A DNA stretch of 64,000 bases. Origin: Echinicola jeungdonensis. GTDB taxonomy: Bacteria > Bacteroidota > Bacteroidia > Cytophagales > Cyclobacteriaceae. Numbering within the stretch: the first letter of the stretch is position 1; every line of letters begins with the position of its first letter. The notes beneath the pieces are model-generated. The model was not told where the DNA came from. It worked only from the letters and a program-made list of their open reading frames with translations, and made no database searches. Location of the stretch: the NCBI RefSeq assembly GCF_030409905.1, contig NZ_JAUFQT010000001.1:2645001-2709000 (forward strand). Direction: 5' to 3'. This document shows, in pieces, positions 17,599 through 27,334 of the stretch. The position numbers and the translations under genes were made by a program.

Positions 17599-20500
17599 AT
17601 GATTAAAGATGTTTTTCAGGCATATCTAAACCGGCTGACGGATTTATCAACCAAAAACAGGGGAATTTATCTTCCCAAGTTGGTGGTGACACAAATGGTT
17701 GACCTGAAAGATTTTGAATTCCTCCAAGAAGAAAATGCATTTGCTTACATTCAAGATTTATTGGGTAGGAAAAAGCAATTTCCGCTTTTGGAGGTAAGTG
17801 ATGCCCGTGATAAAAAAGTCAATCGGCTATCTAGCCGTCTGCAACGCCTGGGGCAACAGGTGAAGTTGGCTGAAGAGGAAACTGGGGAAAAGACACTTTT
17901 TGTGGCCTGGCCATTTGTGGAGGGAAAGTTGTTAAATGGACAGATAATCAGAGCTCCACTGATTTTTTTTCCGGTAAGACTATTGCGGGATGAGAATAAT
18001 TGGTATTTAAAGAAGAAACCTGGTGATCATCCCTTTATCAATAAATCCTTCATGTTGGCCTATTCCCATTCCCTTGGTAAACCCTTTAATAAGGAGTGGA
18101 TAGAAAATGCCCTGGAGGATTTTTCCAAAGACCCAACCCAATTCAGAACTGATCTTTACCACTATTTAAAGAAAGAGCTTACCCTAAATTTCACGCAGGA
18201 GCTTTTTGAGGATAAGGTGGATGAATTTACCGAGACCGAAAGGGTAAATAGTGAAAGGGACTGGAAAGAGGGGATTTTACAATTGAAGCCCTTTGCTATT
18301 TTGGGGCAATTTCCTCAAAAAAGCTCTTTTTTAATCAATGATTATGAGACATTGTTGGATAGGCATCAGGAACAGGGGTTAGAGAGTTTATTTGAAAATT
18401 GGTTTGAGGTAAAGGCGGAGGAATCTAAATCTTCCAGTGACGTATTGTTAAATACCTTTCCCGTGGATGCCAGCCAGGAAGAAGTATTGCAATCTGTAAA
18501 GTCAGGGGAATCCTGTGTGGTGGAAGGCCCACCGGGGACCGGAAAATCCCAATTGATCTGCAATTTGGTGACTGATTTCACTTCAAGAGGGAAAAAAGTC
18601 CTGGTGGTTTCCCAGAAAAGAGCTGCCCTTGATGTAGTAAAAGAAAGGTTAGGCTTACAGGGTTTTTCTGCATTTGTGGCACTTGTCCACGATTTTAGGG
18701 CAGATAGAAATGCACTTTTTAAACAGTTGGCCAGCCAGATCCAATCTCTGGAAAGCTATAAAGAACTAAACCGAAGTTTGGATGCCATCCAATTGGAAAG
18801 AAATTTTAGCAAAACCGTAAGTACCATTCAAAGTCATGCTGAATTTTTGGAGGAATACAGGCAAGCCTTGTACAACACAGAAGAATGTGGAGCCCCGATT
18901 AAAGAGCTTTATGTCAATTCCGCACTGAATGATGAACACCTTGACATGACCCAGTTTTACAAAAATTATCGCTGGGATATGTTAGATGAATTTTGCCGGG
19001 ACTTCAGGGAATATTCAGTGTATTATAAAAAATATGAACAGGCAGATTCATTTTGGCTTCACAGGGTAGATTTTGGGGCATTTACTCCCAAAGCCATCCA
19101 TCGATTCAAGGAAACTTTGACTGAGATAGGGGATCTTAAGGAAACAGCAGAAGAAATTTTGGGGGAATTGCTGGGGCAGGATTTTGAGTTCCCTTTGGTT
19201 TATCAAGCCTATGAACATAGGGAACGAATTGTTGAATTACAGCAATGGCTCCATCAGGAAGAAAATTTTGTGGTTCTAAAAGAGTTAATGGCTTACAAAA
19301 AAAATGAAATTGACCTGTTGTGGTTGGAAAATAAAGGGGAGATTGTAAAAAAATTACTTTCCGATGATGGAATAGAATGGACTATCCCTGATGGGGAAGT
19401 AGAAAAAGCCTTTGAAAAAGTAATCCGAATATTGGAAATCAAAGACTCTTGGTGGAAATCCCTTGCCCTAATTTGGAATAGAAAAGAGTTTGGGGAAGTA
19501 GGCATAATGCTGGAAAATAATGATTTGGAAAAAAATAAAGAAGGCTTACTTCACCTGAAAAATCGGTTGGAAAACCGTTTGAACCTCAATCATCAATATA
19601 CCTTACTTGACAGGAAACCCTGGATCCATTTACCCAAGAAACCTTTTGACTTTGCGGAATTTAATCATTGCTTTCATGTGCTTATGGAAGCGGTGAAGGC
19701 CAGGTTAGTTTTGGATGATCTAGGGATGCTGGCAGCTTTTTTAATCCGATCCAAAACAAATTATGAACAGTTTCAAATGATTGTTCAGGAATTGATAGGA
19801 ATTAATAATTTGATTCCATTTAAAATCCAAAATTGGCAAAATTATTTAAGTCAAGTCCAGATAAAGCATCTCTTAACTTCCCCGGATAACAAAAAATTAA
19901 TGGCGGTAAAAGAGAGTCTTGTTCAGGATTTCAATGAAATTGTTGCACTTGACCGAATCAAAAAGAGGGTGAGAGGGGTGGACCTTGAGGTAATGAAAAA
20001 GCATATTGATTCCTATCCCGAAAAAACCTTTGATCGAGTTTGGGATATTTTTTTAGCAGGCTTAAAACTGAGCTGGATAGAACATATAGAGAAAAAGTAC
20101 ACTGTACTTCAACAGGTGAGCGTTGCCAAAGTGAAACATGTCCTTGAGGAATTGTCCTTTGCTGTGGATGAAAAAATAAGCCTTTCTAGGTATATAACGG
20201 AATTAAGATTGAGGGAAAAAACTTTTCAAAACCTTCAGTACAATAGGCTCAATAACTTGGTTACTTATAGGGAACTTACCCACCAGGTTACAAAAAAAAG
20301 GCGGGTTTGGACCGTTAAAAAATTAGTGGAACACTTTCAGGAAGAAATTTTTCGATTGATTCCATGCTGGATGGCCTCTCCCGAAACAGTCTCTGCTCTT
20401 TTTCCTCTGGACGATTATTTTGACCTTGTCATATTTGATGAATCTTCACAATGTTTTGCCGAACAAGGAGTACCTGCAATGCTCAGAGGGAAGCAAGTGG

Positions 20501-21582
20501 TTATAGCTGGAGACAGCCAGCAGTTACAACCTTTTGATTTATATAAAGTGAGGTTGGATGAGGAAGGGGAAGGGATGGCTCTGGAAGCTGAATCCCTTTT
20601 GGCTTTGGCTTCGGGTTATTTTAAGAAATATTCATTGGAAGGGCATTATCGAAGTAAATCACTTTCCCTGATTCATTTTTCCAACCAGCACTTTTATAAT
20701 AATACCCTTAACATGCTTCCAGAAATGGAAGGATTGAATCATAGTAGAAATGTTTTTGAAAGGGTAAAAGTAGAAGGCGTATGGGAAAATCAAATGAATC
20801 AAGTGGAGGCTGAAGAGGTCTTGGACCAATTAAAAAATCATGTAAGGGCAACTCCTAATCTCTCATTTGGAGTGATTACTTTTAATTATTTCCAAATGAT
20901 GCTGATTGTTGATTTGGTTTCTCAGGAAAGAAGTCTTTTTAATTCCAATATTAAAGTTAGGAATATCGAAAATGTTCAAGGTGATGAATTTGATATTGTG
21001 ATTTTTTCTGTGGGGTATGCTCCTAACAAATCGGGAAAGTTTACTGCCAACTTTGGGTTATTATCCAAATCCGGAGGTGGCAACCGGTTGAATGTGGCTG
21101 TAACCAGATCAAGGAGGAAAATAATTTTGGTTACCAGTCTCAATTCAAGGGATTTTAAAATTAAACAACTGGCCAACCCTGGAGTGAAATTGCTAAAAGA
21201 GTATTTACAATATGTAGAAGACATTTCAGAAGGCAACCCGGTAAATATTGAAAAAGAAGAAGGGAAAGGATTTGCCAGTCACTGGAATTTAAAGGATAAA
21301 CTTGTTGGTAAATTTGGTAACCATGAAGTAAGGGACAGCTCCCAGTCCAAAGTTATGGATTTGGAATTGTTGATCCAAGGGAAGTATCAGGGAGCCATAT
21401 TGACGGACGACAACAGGTTGTTTTCTGCAAAAAGTGCCAAGGAAGCCTTTGTCTACCATCCTAAATTATTAAAGGAAAAGGGTTGGAATGTGGTTCAGGT
21501 TTTTAGCCGTCAGCACTGGATTGATCCGGAAGATTTATTGGAAACCAAGATTAAATCGATAAATGAAAATAAAATCAATTAA
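17599..21582 (+). CDS. DUF4011-like superfamily 1 helicase with C-terminal nuclease-like domain
   Basis: 1327 residues. The N-terminus has LNRLTDLSTKNRGIYLPK, close to the DUF4011 signature. Walker A VEGPPGTGKS lies near 310, followed by a long helical insert (about 390-930). The second helicase half has Walker B IFDESSQCF near 946, IAGDSQQLQPF (motif III), GHYRSKSLS (IV), NVQGDEFDIVIFS (V) and NVAVTRSRRK (VI) near 1165. The last 100 residues resemble the MTES_1575/Vsr-like fold often fused to such helicases (KVMDLELLI, SAKSAKEAFVYH, GWNVVQVFSRQHWID), but the usual acidic residue before CDG appears replaced (AILTDDN). Probable DNA or RNA helicase of the Upf1-like group; repair and defence roles are both possible. 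Confidence 0.8.
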   Translation: MIKDVFQAYLNRLTDLSTKNRGIYLPKLVVTQMVDLKDFEFLQEENAFAYIQDLLGRKKQFPLLEVSDARDKKVNRLSSRLQRLGQQVKLAEEETGEKTLFVAWPFVEGKLLNGQIIRAPLIFFPVRLLRDENNWYLKKKPGDHPFINKSFMLAYSHSLGKPFNKEWIENALEDFSKDPTQFRTDLYHYLKKELTLNFTQELFEDKVDEFTETERVNSERDWKEGILQLKPFAILGQFPQKSSFLINDYETLLDRHQEQGLESLFENWFEVKAEESKSSSDVLLNTFPVDASQEEVLQSVKSGESCVVEGPPGTGKSQLICNLVTDFTSRGKKVLVVSQKRAALDVVKERLGLQGFSAFVALVHDFRADRNALFKQLASQIQSLESYKELNRSLDAIQLERNFSKTVSTIQSHAEFLEEYRQALYNTEECGAPIKELYVNSALNDEHLDMTQFYKNYRWDMLDEFCRDFREYSVYYKKYEQADSFWLHRVDFGAFTPKAIHRFKETLTEIGDLKETAEEILGELLGQDFEFPLVYQAYEHRERIVELQQWLHQEENFVVLKELMAYKKNEIDLLWLENKGEIVKKLLSDDGIEWTIPDGEVEKAFEKVIRILEIKDSWWKSLALIWNRKEFGEVGIMLENNDLEKNKEGLLHLKNRLENRLNLNHQYTLLDRKPWIHLPKKPFDFAEFNHCFHVLMEAVKARLVLDDLGMLAAFLIRSKTNYEQFQMIVQELIGINNLIPFKIQNWQNYLSQVQIKHLLTSPDNKKLMAVKESLVQDFNEIVALDRIKKRVRGVDLEVMKKHIDSYPEKTFDRVWDIFLAGLKLSWIEHIEKKYTVLQQVSVAKVKHVLEELSFAVDEKISLSRYITELRLREKTFQNLQYNRLNNLVTYRELTHQVTKKRRVWTVKKLVEHFQEEIFRLIPCWMASPETVSALFPLDDYFDLVIFDESSQCFAEQGVPAMLRGKQVVIAGDSQQLQPFDLYKVRLDEEGEGMALEAESLLALASGYFKKYSLEGHYRSKSLSLIHFSNQHFYNNTLNMLPEMEGLNHSRNVFERVKVEGVWENQMNQVEAEEVLDQLKNHVRATPNLSFGVITFNYFQMMLIVDLVSQERSLFNSNIKVRNIENVQGDEFDIVIFSVGYAPNKSGKFTANFGLLSKSGGGNRLNVAVTRSRRKIILVTSLNSRDFKIKQLANPGVKLLKEYLQYVEDISEGNPVNIEKEEGKGFASHWNLKDKLVGKFGNHEVRDSSQSKVMDLELLIQGKYQGAILTDDNRLFSAKSAKEAFVYHPKLLKEKGWNVVQVFSRQHWIDPEDLLETKIKSINENKIN

Positions 21583-21825
21583 AAAGAGGCTGTAACTGTT
21601 TTATTGGAGATCAAACAATTATGTTTTGATATAAATATTGGAAAAAATAGTCTTTGAAGTAAACGTATTGGGAGATACTGTCCCTTGCTGTTATTACACT
21701 ACAAGGAATTTAAATTGTTGTATCAAAATTCAAGTAGCAAGATGTTCTTGAATTTTGAAAAAAAAGATTAATATCTTCTGATTTTAGGATTAGTCTCTTT
21801 ATTCTTACTGAGAATCAGATTGAAA

Positions 21826-21853
21826 CAAAGGAGTGATGATCATCACTCCTTTG
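21826..21853. terminator. Palindromic terminator between helicase and gldH
   Basis: A perfect 28-base palindrome (14-bp arms, AAAGGAGTGATGA core). The gldH stop codon (21843-21845) lies inside it. T-richness is modest on both sides, so termination strength is uncertain. Confidence 0.6.
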
Positions 21854-22319
21854 ATATTTTAATGCCCACAGATTCAATACCATTCAGGGCTTCACTTCTC
21901 ATATATTGCACAAACTGAACAGAGGCCTTATTCCCACCGGTCAATTTTTTTAAAGGCAAAGTGTCCACTTTGGTATAAGAATTACCAAAACCATCCCCCA
22001 AGGGTCGTCCTGACTTTTGATCAAATAATTGCAAATCCATTAGATCATTTTCCATCATATTACCTGTACTGTCCCTTAAAATATACCGAACATAAAGGTT
22101 ATGGTAATCATAATTGTTATTGTATTTGACCCTGAGGATAGAAGCCACTTGGTAATCCTGGCTTAAACTTACCTCAAAGGATACGGTATCAGCAATATCC
22201 CAGGATTGGTTTTTCATTCCATGGTATTCTTCATAAACCCTATTGGTATCACAAGCCGAAATAAAAAACAGAATTAGGAATCCCCATGGATAAAGAAGGC
22301 CAAAACCAGGTTTATTCAT
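21843..22319 (-). CDS. gldH: Gliding motility lipoprotein GldH
   Basis: 158 residues from the ATG at 22317-22319 (MNKPGFGLLYPWGF). The frame is open much further upstream, but that part is read in frame-shifted ricT sequence. The signal peptide has a lipobox FFISAC with the cysteine followed by DTNRVYEEYHG, the normal GldH start. It then contains W-x-x-x-D-T-V-S-F-E-V and NLYVRY segments. GldH is an outer-membrane or periplasm-facing lipoprotein needed for gliding in Flavobacterium and is also found in non-gliders. It overlaps ricT by 8 bases and ends inside a palindromic terminator. Confidence 0.9.
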   Translation of the reverse strand: MNKPGFGLLYPWGFLILFFISACDTNRVYEEYHGMKNQSWDIADTVSFEVSLSQDYQVASILRVKYNNNYDYHNLYVRYILRDSTGNMMENDLMDLQLFDQKSGRPLGDGFGNSYTKVDTLPLKKLTGGNKASVQFVQYMRSEALNGIESVGIKISKE

Positions 22320-23688
22320 TGGTCCGTCCTTTATTTTGATTGCCTCTGTTTCCCTTATTCTTGGGCGGGAATCGCCTTTTTCCTCCTTTGGGTCTTCTTC
22401 TGGACTTGTTTTCCGGGGAGTCTCCATTGGCCTTATTTCTTGGATTGGTTTGGTCTTTTTTATTATCCTTGTTTGGGCTTTTCCGATTTTTCCTTGGTGG
22501 ACGCTCCTTAGAGGGGGCAGCTCCAGAAGTAGCCGTTTTCTCCCTGGAAGTTTTTGTTCCAGTATTGGATTGGGCTTTTGCCTTGGACTTTCTCCTTTTC
22601 TTCTTTTTGTTCCGGGTACTGAATTTCTTGTCCAATTGTTCCAGGTCAAAATTGGATTTGGATTTGTCCAACTCCCCTTCAATGATACTATCCATCTCCA
22701 GACTAAAGGGTTTTTCACCTTTTTCATTTAATTCGATGATTTCCTTTACCCTATCGCAATCAATGGAGTGCCAGTTGTTTTCATTATTATAGCTGAACCA
22801 CATCAACTTCCTGAAAATGTCAGTTTTTTGAAGTTTTGCAGTTCCGGCTTCAGTTTGAAGGGGCTTTTCCACATTGGGAATGTCCTCCAAAGCCGCCATA
22901 TAGGTGTCCAATTCGTAATTCAGACAGCATTTTAAGCGACCACATTGTCCAGATAATTTGCTGGGGTTCAGGGACAGGTTTTGGTACCTGGCAGCAGAGG
23001 TGCTAACACTTTTGAAATCATGAATCCAAGTTGCACAGCAAAGCTCTCGCCCGCAAACACCGATTCCGCCCAGCCGACCAGCTTCCTGTCTTAGGCTGAT
23101 TTGCCTCATCTCCACACGGATTTTGAATTCCGAAGCCAGGATTTTAATCAGTTCCCTGAAATCTACCCTATCATCTGCCGAATAGTAGAAGGTGGCCTTG
23201 GAATTGTCGGCTTGATACTCCACATCTGACAATTTCATTTTTAGGCCCACCTCATCTATGATTTGTTTGGTCCTATACAAAGTGGGGACTTCCCTGTTTT
23301 TGGCTTCTTCCCACTTTTCCAGGTCTTTGGGATTTGCAACCCGATATATCCTTAGGATGTCATCATCATTTTTGATTTTCCGCTTTTGCATCTGGAGGCG
23401 AACCAATTCCCCTTGCAGGGAAACATAACCGATATGGTGTCCATTGGGTACATCCACCACTACGGGGTCCCCAGTGGTCAGTTGGAGATGGTCTACATTC
23501 CTAAAATAATCTTTACGTCCTCCTTTAAATTTTATCTCAACAACATCGAATTTATCAACGACTGGAATGCTCATATGGGAGAGCCAGTCAAAGGAATTCA
23601 TTTTATTGCAATCGCTCGTTCCACAAGTGCCGTTGTTTTGGCAACCCCCTGAACCGGAGGTGGTTGAGCAGCTACTACATCCTGCCAT
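22312..23688 (-). CDS. ricT: PSP1-domain protein RicT
   Basis: 458 residues. The conserved PSP1 core (about 45-290) has the cysteine motifs GVCGRELCCATW and GQCGRLKCCLNYE, which in Bacillus RicT are tied to Fe-S cofactors and mRNA processing. The N-terminus adds a cysteine-rich stretch with seven cysteines in the first 27 residues (GCSSCS, GGCQNNGTCG, DCNK). From about 345 the tail is Lys/Arg/Asn/Pro-rich and probably disordered, possibly RNA-binding. Partners RicA and RicF are not nearby; gldH follows with an 8-base overlap, a Bacteroidota-specific arrangement of unknown meaning. Confidence 0.9.
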   Translation of the reverse strand: MAGCSSCSTTSGSGGCQNNGTCGTSDCNKMNSFDWLSHMSIPVVDKFDVVEIKFKGGRKDYFRNVDHLQLTTGDPVVVDVPNGHHIGYVSLQGELVRLQMQKRKIKNDDDILRIYRVANPKDLEKWEEAKNREVPTLYRTKQIIDEVGLKMKLSDVEYQADNSKATFYYSADDRVDFRELIKILASEFKIRVEMRQISLRQEAGRLGGIGVCGRELCCATWIHDFKSVSTSAARYQNLSLNPSKLSGQCGRLKCCLNYELDTYMAALEDIPNVEKPLQTEAGTAKLQKTDIFRKLMWFSYNNENNWHSIDCDRVKEIIELNEKGEKPFSLEMDSIIEGELDKSKSNFDLEQLDKKFSTRNKKKKRRKSKAKAQSNTGTKTSREKTATSGAAPSKERPPRKNRKSPNKDNKKDQTNPRNKANGDSPENKSRRRPKGGKRRFPPKNKGNRGNQNKGRTNE

Positions 23689-23742
23689 ACTTTAATCTAT
23701 ATTTTAGGGAGCCAAAGGCTCCTCGTCAAGTTGAATTATAGG

Positions 23743-25038
23743 TTATTTCCCATAATTCAGAATATCCTGGCCTATATCCTTTCTATAATATACGCCACTC
23801 CAGGATATTTCTTTGGTTCTCGCGTAAGCATTTGCCAATGCTTCGCCAATGTCTTTTCCTTTTCCGGTAATTCCCATTACCCGGCCTCCATTAGTAATCA
23901 CTTCCTTAGCGTCATTAGTAGTGGTTCCGGCATGGAAAGTGATGCTGTTGCCGTTGTCAGCAAAATTCAGCCCCTCAATAGGATCTCCTTTGGGGTACTT
24001 TCCAGGGTAACCATCTGCCACCATTACTACCGTAGCGGTGACATAATCTTCTAGCTCCAATACGTATTGATCCAGCTTTTTGGTTCCCATGGCCTGTAAT
24101 AAATCCACAAAATCACTTTTGATCCTTGGAAGTACTGCCTGGGTCTCAGGGTCACCCATTCTTACATTATATTCAATAACATAAGGTTCTCCTTTTACAT
24201 TCATTAGGCCAATAAATAAAAAGCCCTTGTAATCGATATTTTCTCTTTCCAGGCCTTTAATGGTAGGTTGAACTACCTTCTCTTCCACCTTTTTCATAAA
24301 TGCAGCATCAGCAAAAGGCACAGGGGTAACGGCCCCCATTCCCCCGGTGTTTAGGCCAGTATCTTTTTCACCTATCCTTTTGTAATCTTTGGCTTCAGGG
24401 AGGATTTTATAGCTTTTTCCATCGGTAGCCACGAAAACTGAAAGCTCAATGCCGGAAAGGTATTCTTCCACTACCACTTTACTGGAAGCCTCCCCAAATT
24501 TGCTTTCCAAAAGCATTTCCTTGAAAGAATCAAGGGCTTCCTCATGGCTTTGGCAAATCAATACCCCTTTTCCTGCTGCCAATCCATCCGCCTTAAGAAC
24601 CACAGGAAGTGATTGTTTCTCTATAAAGCTAAGGCCTTCTTCGATATTTTCTGTGGTAAAGGTGCCAGAGGCAGCTGTTGGAATGCCATTCCTTTCCATA
24701 AATTGCTTGGAGAAATCCTTGCTTCCCTCCAAGGTGGCGCCCAGCTTTTGGGGGCCAATTACGGGGATTTGGCTTGTCTCTGGATCATTTGCAAAAAAAT
24801 CGGCAATCCCTTTTACCAAAGGCTCTTCCGGTCCCACCACTATAAGGGCAATTTCTTTTTCAAGTACGAAATCTTTGATGGTCGGGAAATCATTGATCCC
24901 AAGGGATACATTTTCGGCAATTTCCGAGGTTCCTGCATTTCCTGGTGCTACATAAAGTTTACTGCATTTTGGGCTGTTTACAATTTTCCAGGCAAAAGCG
25001 TGTTCTCTGCCTCCGCTTCCTAATAATAATATGTTCAT
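23743..25038 (-). CDS. purD: Phosphoribosylamine-glycine ligase
   Basis: 431 residues. It joins phosphoribosylamine and glycine using ATP, the second step of purine synthesis. ATP-grasp architecture: N-terminal LLGSGGREHAFAWK, KADGLAAGKGV, NTGGMGAVTP, and the metal-binding EYNVRMGDPETQAVLP. It lies 21 bases after recQ and 54 bases before ricT on the same strand; no other purine genes are nearby. Confidence 0.97.
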   Translation of the reverse strand: MNILLLGSGGREHAFAWKIVNSPKCSKLYVAPGNAGTSEIAENVSLGINDFPTIKDFVLEKEIALIVVGPEEPLVKGIADFFANDPETSQIPVIGPQKLGATLEGSKDFSKQFMERNGIPTAASGTFTTENIEEGLSFIEKQSLPVVLKADGLAAGKGVLICQSHEEALDSFKEMLLESKFGEASSKVVVEEYLSGIELSVFVATDGKSYKILPEAKDYKRIGEKDTGLNTGGMGAVTPVPFADAAFMKKVEEKVVQPTIKGLERENIDYKGFLFIGLMNVKGEPYVIEYNVRMGDPETQAVLPRIKSDFVDLLQAMGTKKLDQYVLELEDYVTATVVMVADGYPGKYPKGDPIEGLNFADNGNSITFHAGTTTNDAKEVITNGGRVMGITGKGKDIGEALANAYARTKEISWSGVYYRKDIGQDILNYGK

Positions 25039-25059
25039 GAATTATTAATCTAACTAAAT

Positions 25060-27237
25060 TTAATTGGCGTGATCTGAAATAAATTTGATGCGGTAAACCC
25101 TGATTTCTTCTTCTCCGAAATCTTCATCTTCTAATTCTTTTAATGCTTCTCTGATATTGTCAGTTTCGGCAGTCATGAAATAGTCATGAAGGGTGTCTTC
25201 CCGTTCTTCATCCATAATATTATGGATATAATAATTGATGTTTAACTTGGTGCCACTATAAATGATTTGCTCTATTTCCTGCAACAATTCGTTCATGCTG
25301 ATGTTCAGGTTAGAAGCTATTTCATCCAGGTCAACCTTCCTATCCACTTGCTGAATGATGGAAATTTTTACTTTTGACCGAGTGCCAGCAGTCTTGACCA
25401 CCACATCAGAGGCAGTGATGATATCATTTTCTTCAACGTAGTTTTCAATGAGTTTTAGGAAAGAAGAACCAAACTTGATTACTTTTCCCATACCCACTCC
25501 ATTAATCTGGGCAAGTTCATCCCTGGAGGTGGGGTAAACGGTGGCCATTTCCTCAAGGGATGGATCCTGGAAAATGACATAAGGGGGGAGGTTTTTTGCT
25601 TTGGCAACCTTCTTTCTTTCGGCCTTGAGCAGTTCGAAGAGTTTTTCATCATATGCCTTATTAGCATTATTGATCTCCTCTACACCGTCACTCTCAATCA
25701 TTCCCTCAAAATCATGGTCCTTACTTAGTGTAACAGAATAAGGTTTTTTCAAGTAAGAATCACTATCTGGGGAAAGCTTGATGACACCGTAATTTTCTAT
25801 GTCTTTTTCCAGCAATTTATGGATCATAGCTTGCCGGATCACCATTTTCCAGTGCCTTTCATCGTTTTTCTCACCCTGACCAAAGACCGGAAGCTGATCA
25901 TGTTGATAGCTTTCCATGTAGTCATTTTGCTCACCACGGATGACATTGACAATATGGTCCAGGTTAAATCTTTGGTTGGTCTCCTTAACTGCCTCGATGG
26001 CTATTTTAAGATGGTCTTTTCCATCGAAGGTGTCTTTTTTCTTTTTACAATTGTCACAGAATCCGCAGTCTTTGTCCAGGTTTTCACCAAAATAGTGAAG
26101 CAAAACCCTTCTTCGGCAAACGGAGCTTTCAGAATATGCCGCCATTTCTTGAAGTAGGACCTTGGCATTCTCCCTTTCATTGACAGGTTTGTCTTTGTTG
26201 AATTTTTCCAGTTTGACAATGTCCTCATACCGGTAAAACATCAGGCAATGACCATCCAATCCATCCCTTCCAGCTCTTCCAGTTTCCTGGTAGTAACCTT
26301 CAAGGGATTTGGGTACATCATAATGGATGACATAACGCACATCAGGTTTGTCAATGCCCATACCAAAGGCTATGGTAGCAACAATGACATCCACCTCCTC
26401 ATTGAGGAAATTATCTTGGTTCTTAATCCTAACAGCAGATTCCAGCCCCGCATGGTAGGGTGCAGCATTGACCCCATTTACCTTCAGGAGGTGGGCAATT
26501 TCCTCAACTTTTTTCCTGCTGAGGCAATAGATGATTCCTGATTTACCCTTTTGGGATTTAATATACTTGATTAGCTGTTTTTTTGTGTCACTCTTTACCT
26601 TGGGCCGAACTTCGTAGAAAAGATTGGTCCTGTTAAAGGATGATTTAAAGACATCCGCACTTTCCATATTCAGGTTACGCTGGATATCCTGTTGAACCTT
26701 TGGGGTTGCGGTAGCTGTAAGAGCAATAATGGGAAGTTCAGGCCCTATTTGACCGATAATGCCTTTGATCCTCCGGTATTCCGGCCGGAAATCATGGCCC
26801 CATTCTGATATACAGTGGGCCTCGTCAATAGCAACAAAACTGATTGTAGCTTTTTTTAGGAATTCCACATTATCTTCCTTGGTAAGAGATTCCGGAGCCA
26901 CGTACAGTAATTTGGTTTTGCCGGAGAGCACCTCCTTCTTCACCCTGTTGGTTTCTGTTTTGCTGAGGGTGGAATTTAAAAAATGGGCATTGATGCCAAA
27001 AGCATTCAATTGGTCCACCTGGTTTTTCATCAAAGCAATTAAGGGTGAAATCACAATGGCAGTCCCCTCTGAGGTAACTGCAGGGAGCTGATAACAAAGT
27101 GACTTTCCTGCCCCAGTAGGCATGATCACAAAGGTGTTGTTTCCTTTTAATATGTTATCAACAATGAGTTCTTGGTTTCCTCTGAATTGGCTGAAACCGA
27201 ATATTTTCTTGAGGTTTTCTTTTACTTTTATTTCCAC
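25060..27237 (-). CDS. recQ: ATP-dependent DNA helicase RecQ
   Basis: 725 residues. Motifs in order: MPTGAGKSLCYQLP (I), DEAHCISEWGHDFR (II), TATATPKVQ (III), IAFGMGIDKPDVRYVIH (V) and YYQETGRAGRDG (VI). The zinc-binding segment has CRRRVLLHYFGE and CGFCDNC. A winged helix follows, then an HRDC domain (about 545-620) and a C-terminal extension with a helix-turn-helix-like part (LDEIASNLNISMNELLQEI) that is common in Bacteroidota RecQ. It unwinds 3'-5' in recombinational repair. First gene of recQ-purD-ricT-gldH. Confidence 0.96.
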   Translation of the reverse strand: MEIKVKENLKKIFGFSQFRGNQELIVDNILKGNNTFVIMPTGAGKSLCYQLPAVTSEGTAIVISPLIALMKNQVDQLNAFGINAHFLNSTLSKTETNRVKKEVLSGKTKLLYVAPESLTKEDNVEFLKKATISFVAIDEAHCISEWGHDFRPEYRRIKGIIGQIGPELPIIALTATATPKVQQDIQRNLNMESADVFKSSFNRTNLFYEVRPKVKSDTKKQLIKYIKSQKGKSGIIYCLSRKKVEEIAHLLKVNGVNAAPYHAGLESAVRIKNQDNFLNEEVDVIVATIAFGMGIDKPDVRYVIHYDVPKSLEGYYQETGRAGRDGLDGHCLMFYRYEDIVKLEKFNKDKPVNERENAKVLLQEMAAYSESSVCRRRVLLHYFGENLDKDCGFCDNCKKKKDTFDGKDHLKIAIEAVKETNQRFNLDHIVNVIRGEQNDYMESYQHDQLPVFGQGEKNDERHWKMVIRQAMIHKLLEKDIENYGVIKLSPDSDSYLKKPYSVTLSKDHDFEGMIESDGVEEINNANKAYDEKLFELLKAERKKVAKAKNLPPYVIFQDPSLEEMATVYPTSRDELAQINGVGMGKVIKFGSSFLKLIENYVEENDIITASDVVVKTAGTRSKVKISIIQQVDRKVDLDEIASNLNISMNELLQEIEQIIYSGTKLNINYYIHNIMDEEREDTLHDYFMTAETDNIREALKELEDEDFGEEEIRVYRIKFISDHAN

Positions 27238-27298
27238 TCCATTCTTTCTTTTTAATGATGTGCCTCTCGCTTTTCATTAAACTTAAAGTAAATAATTT

Positions 27299-27306
27299 TA
27301 CCTTTG
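27299..27306 (+). promoter_or_regulatory. Predicted -7 element upstream of the A5P isomerase gene
   Basis: TACCTTTG is a perfect TAnnTTTG match in the recQ/isomerase divergent gap, 28 bases before the TTG start. The -33 region is not convincing. Confidence 0.4.
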
Positions 27307-27334
27307 TACAAATTTAATAATAACCGCGGTAAAA

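Noticed and set aside
22320..22727. N-terminal extension of the gldH frame
   Set aside because: It is read in the wrong frame of the low-complexity ricT tail. The lipoprotein signal at 22319 is the proper start.
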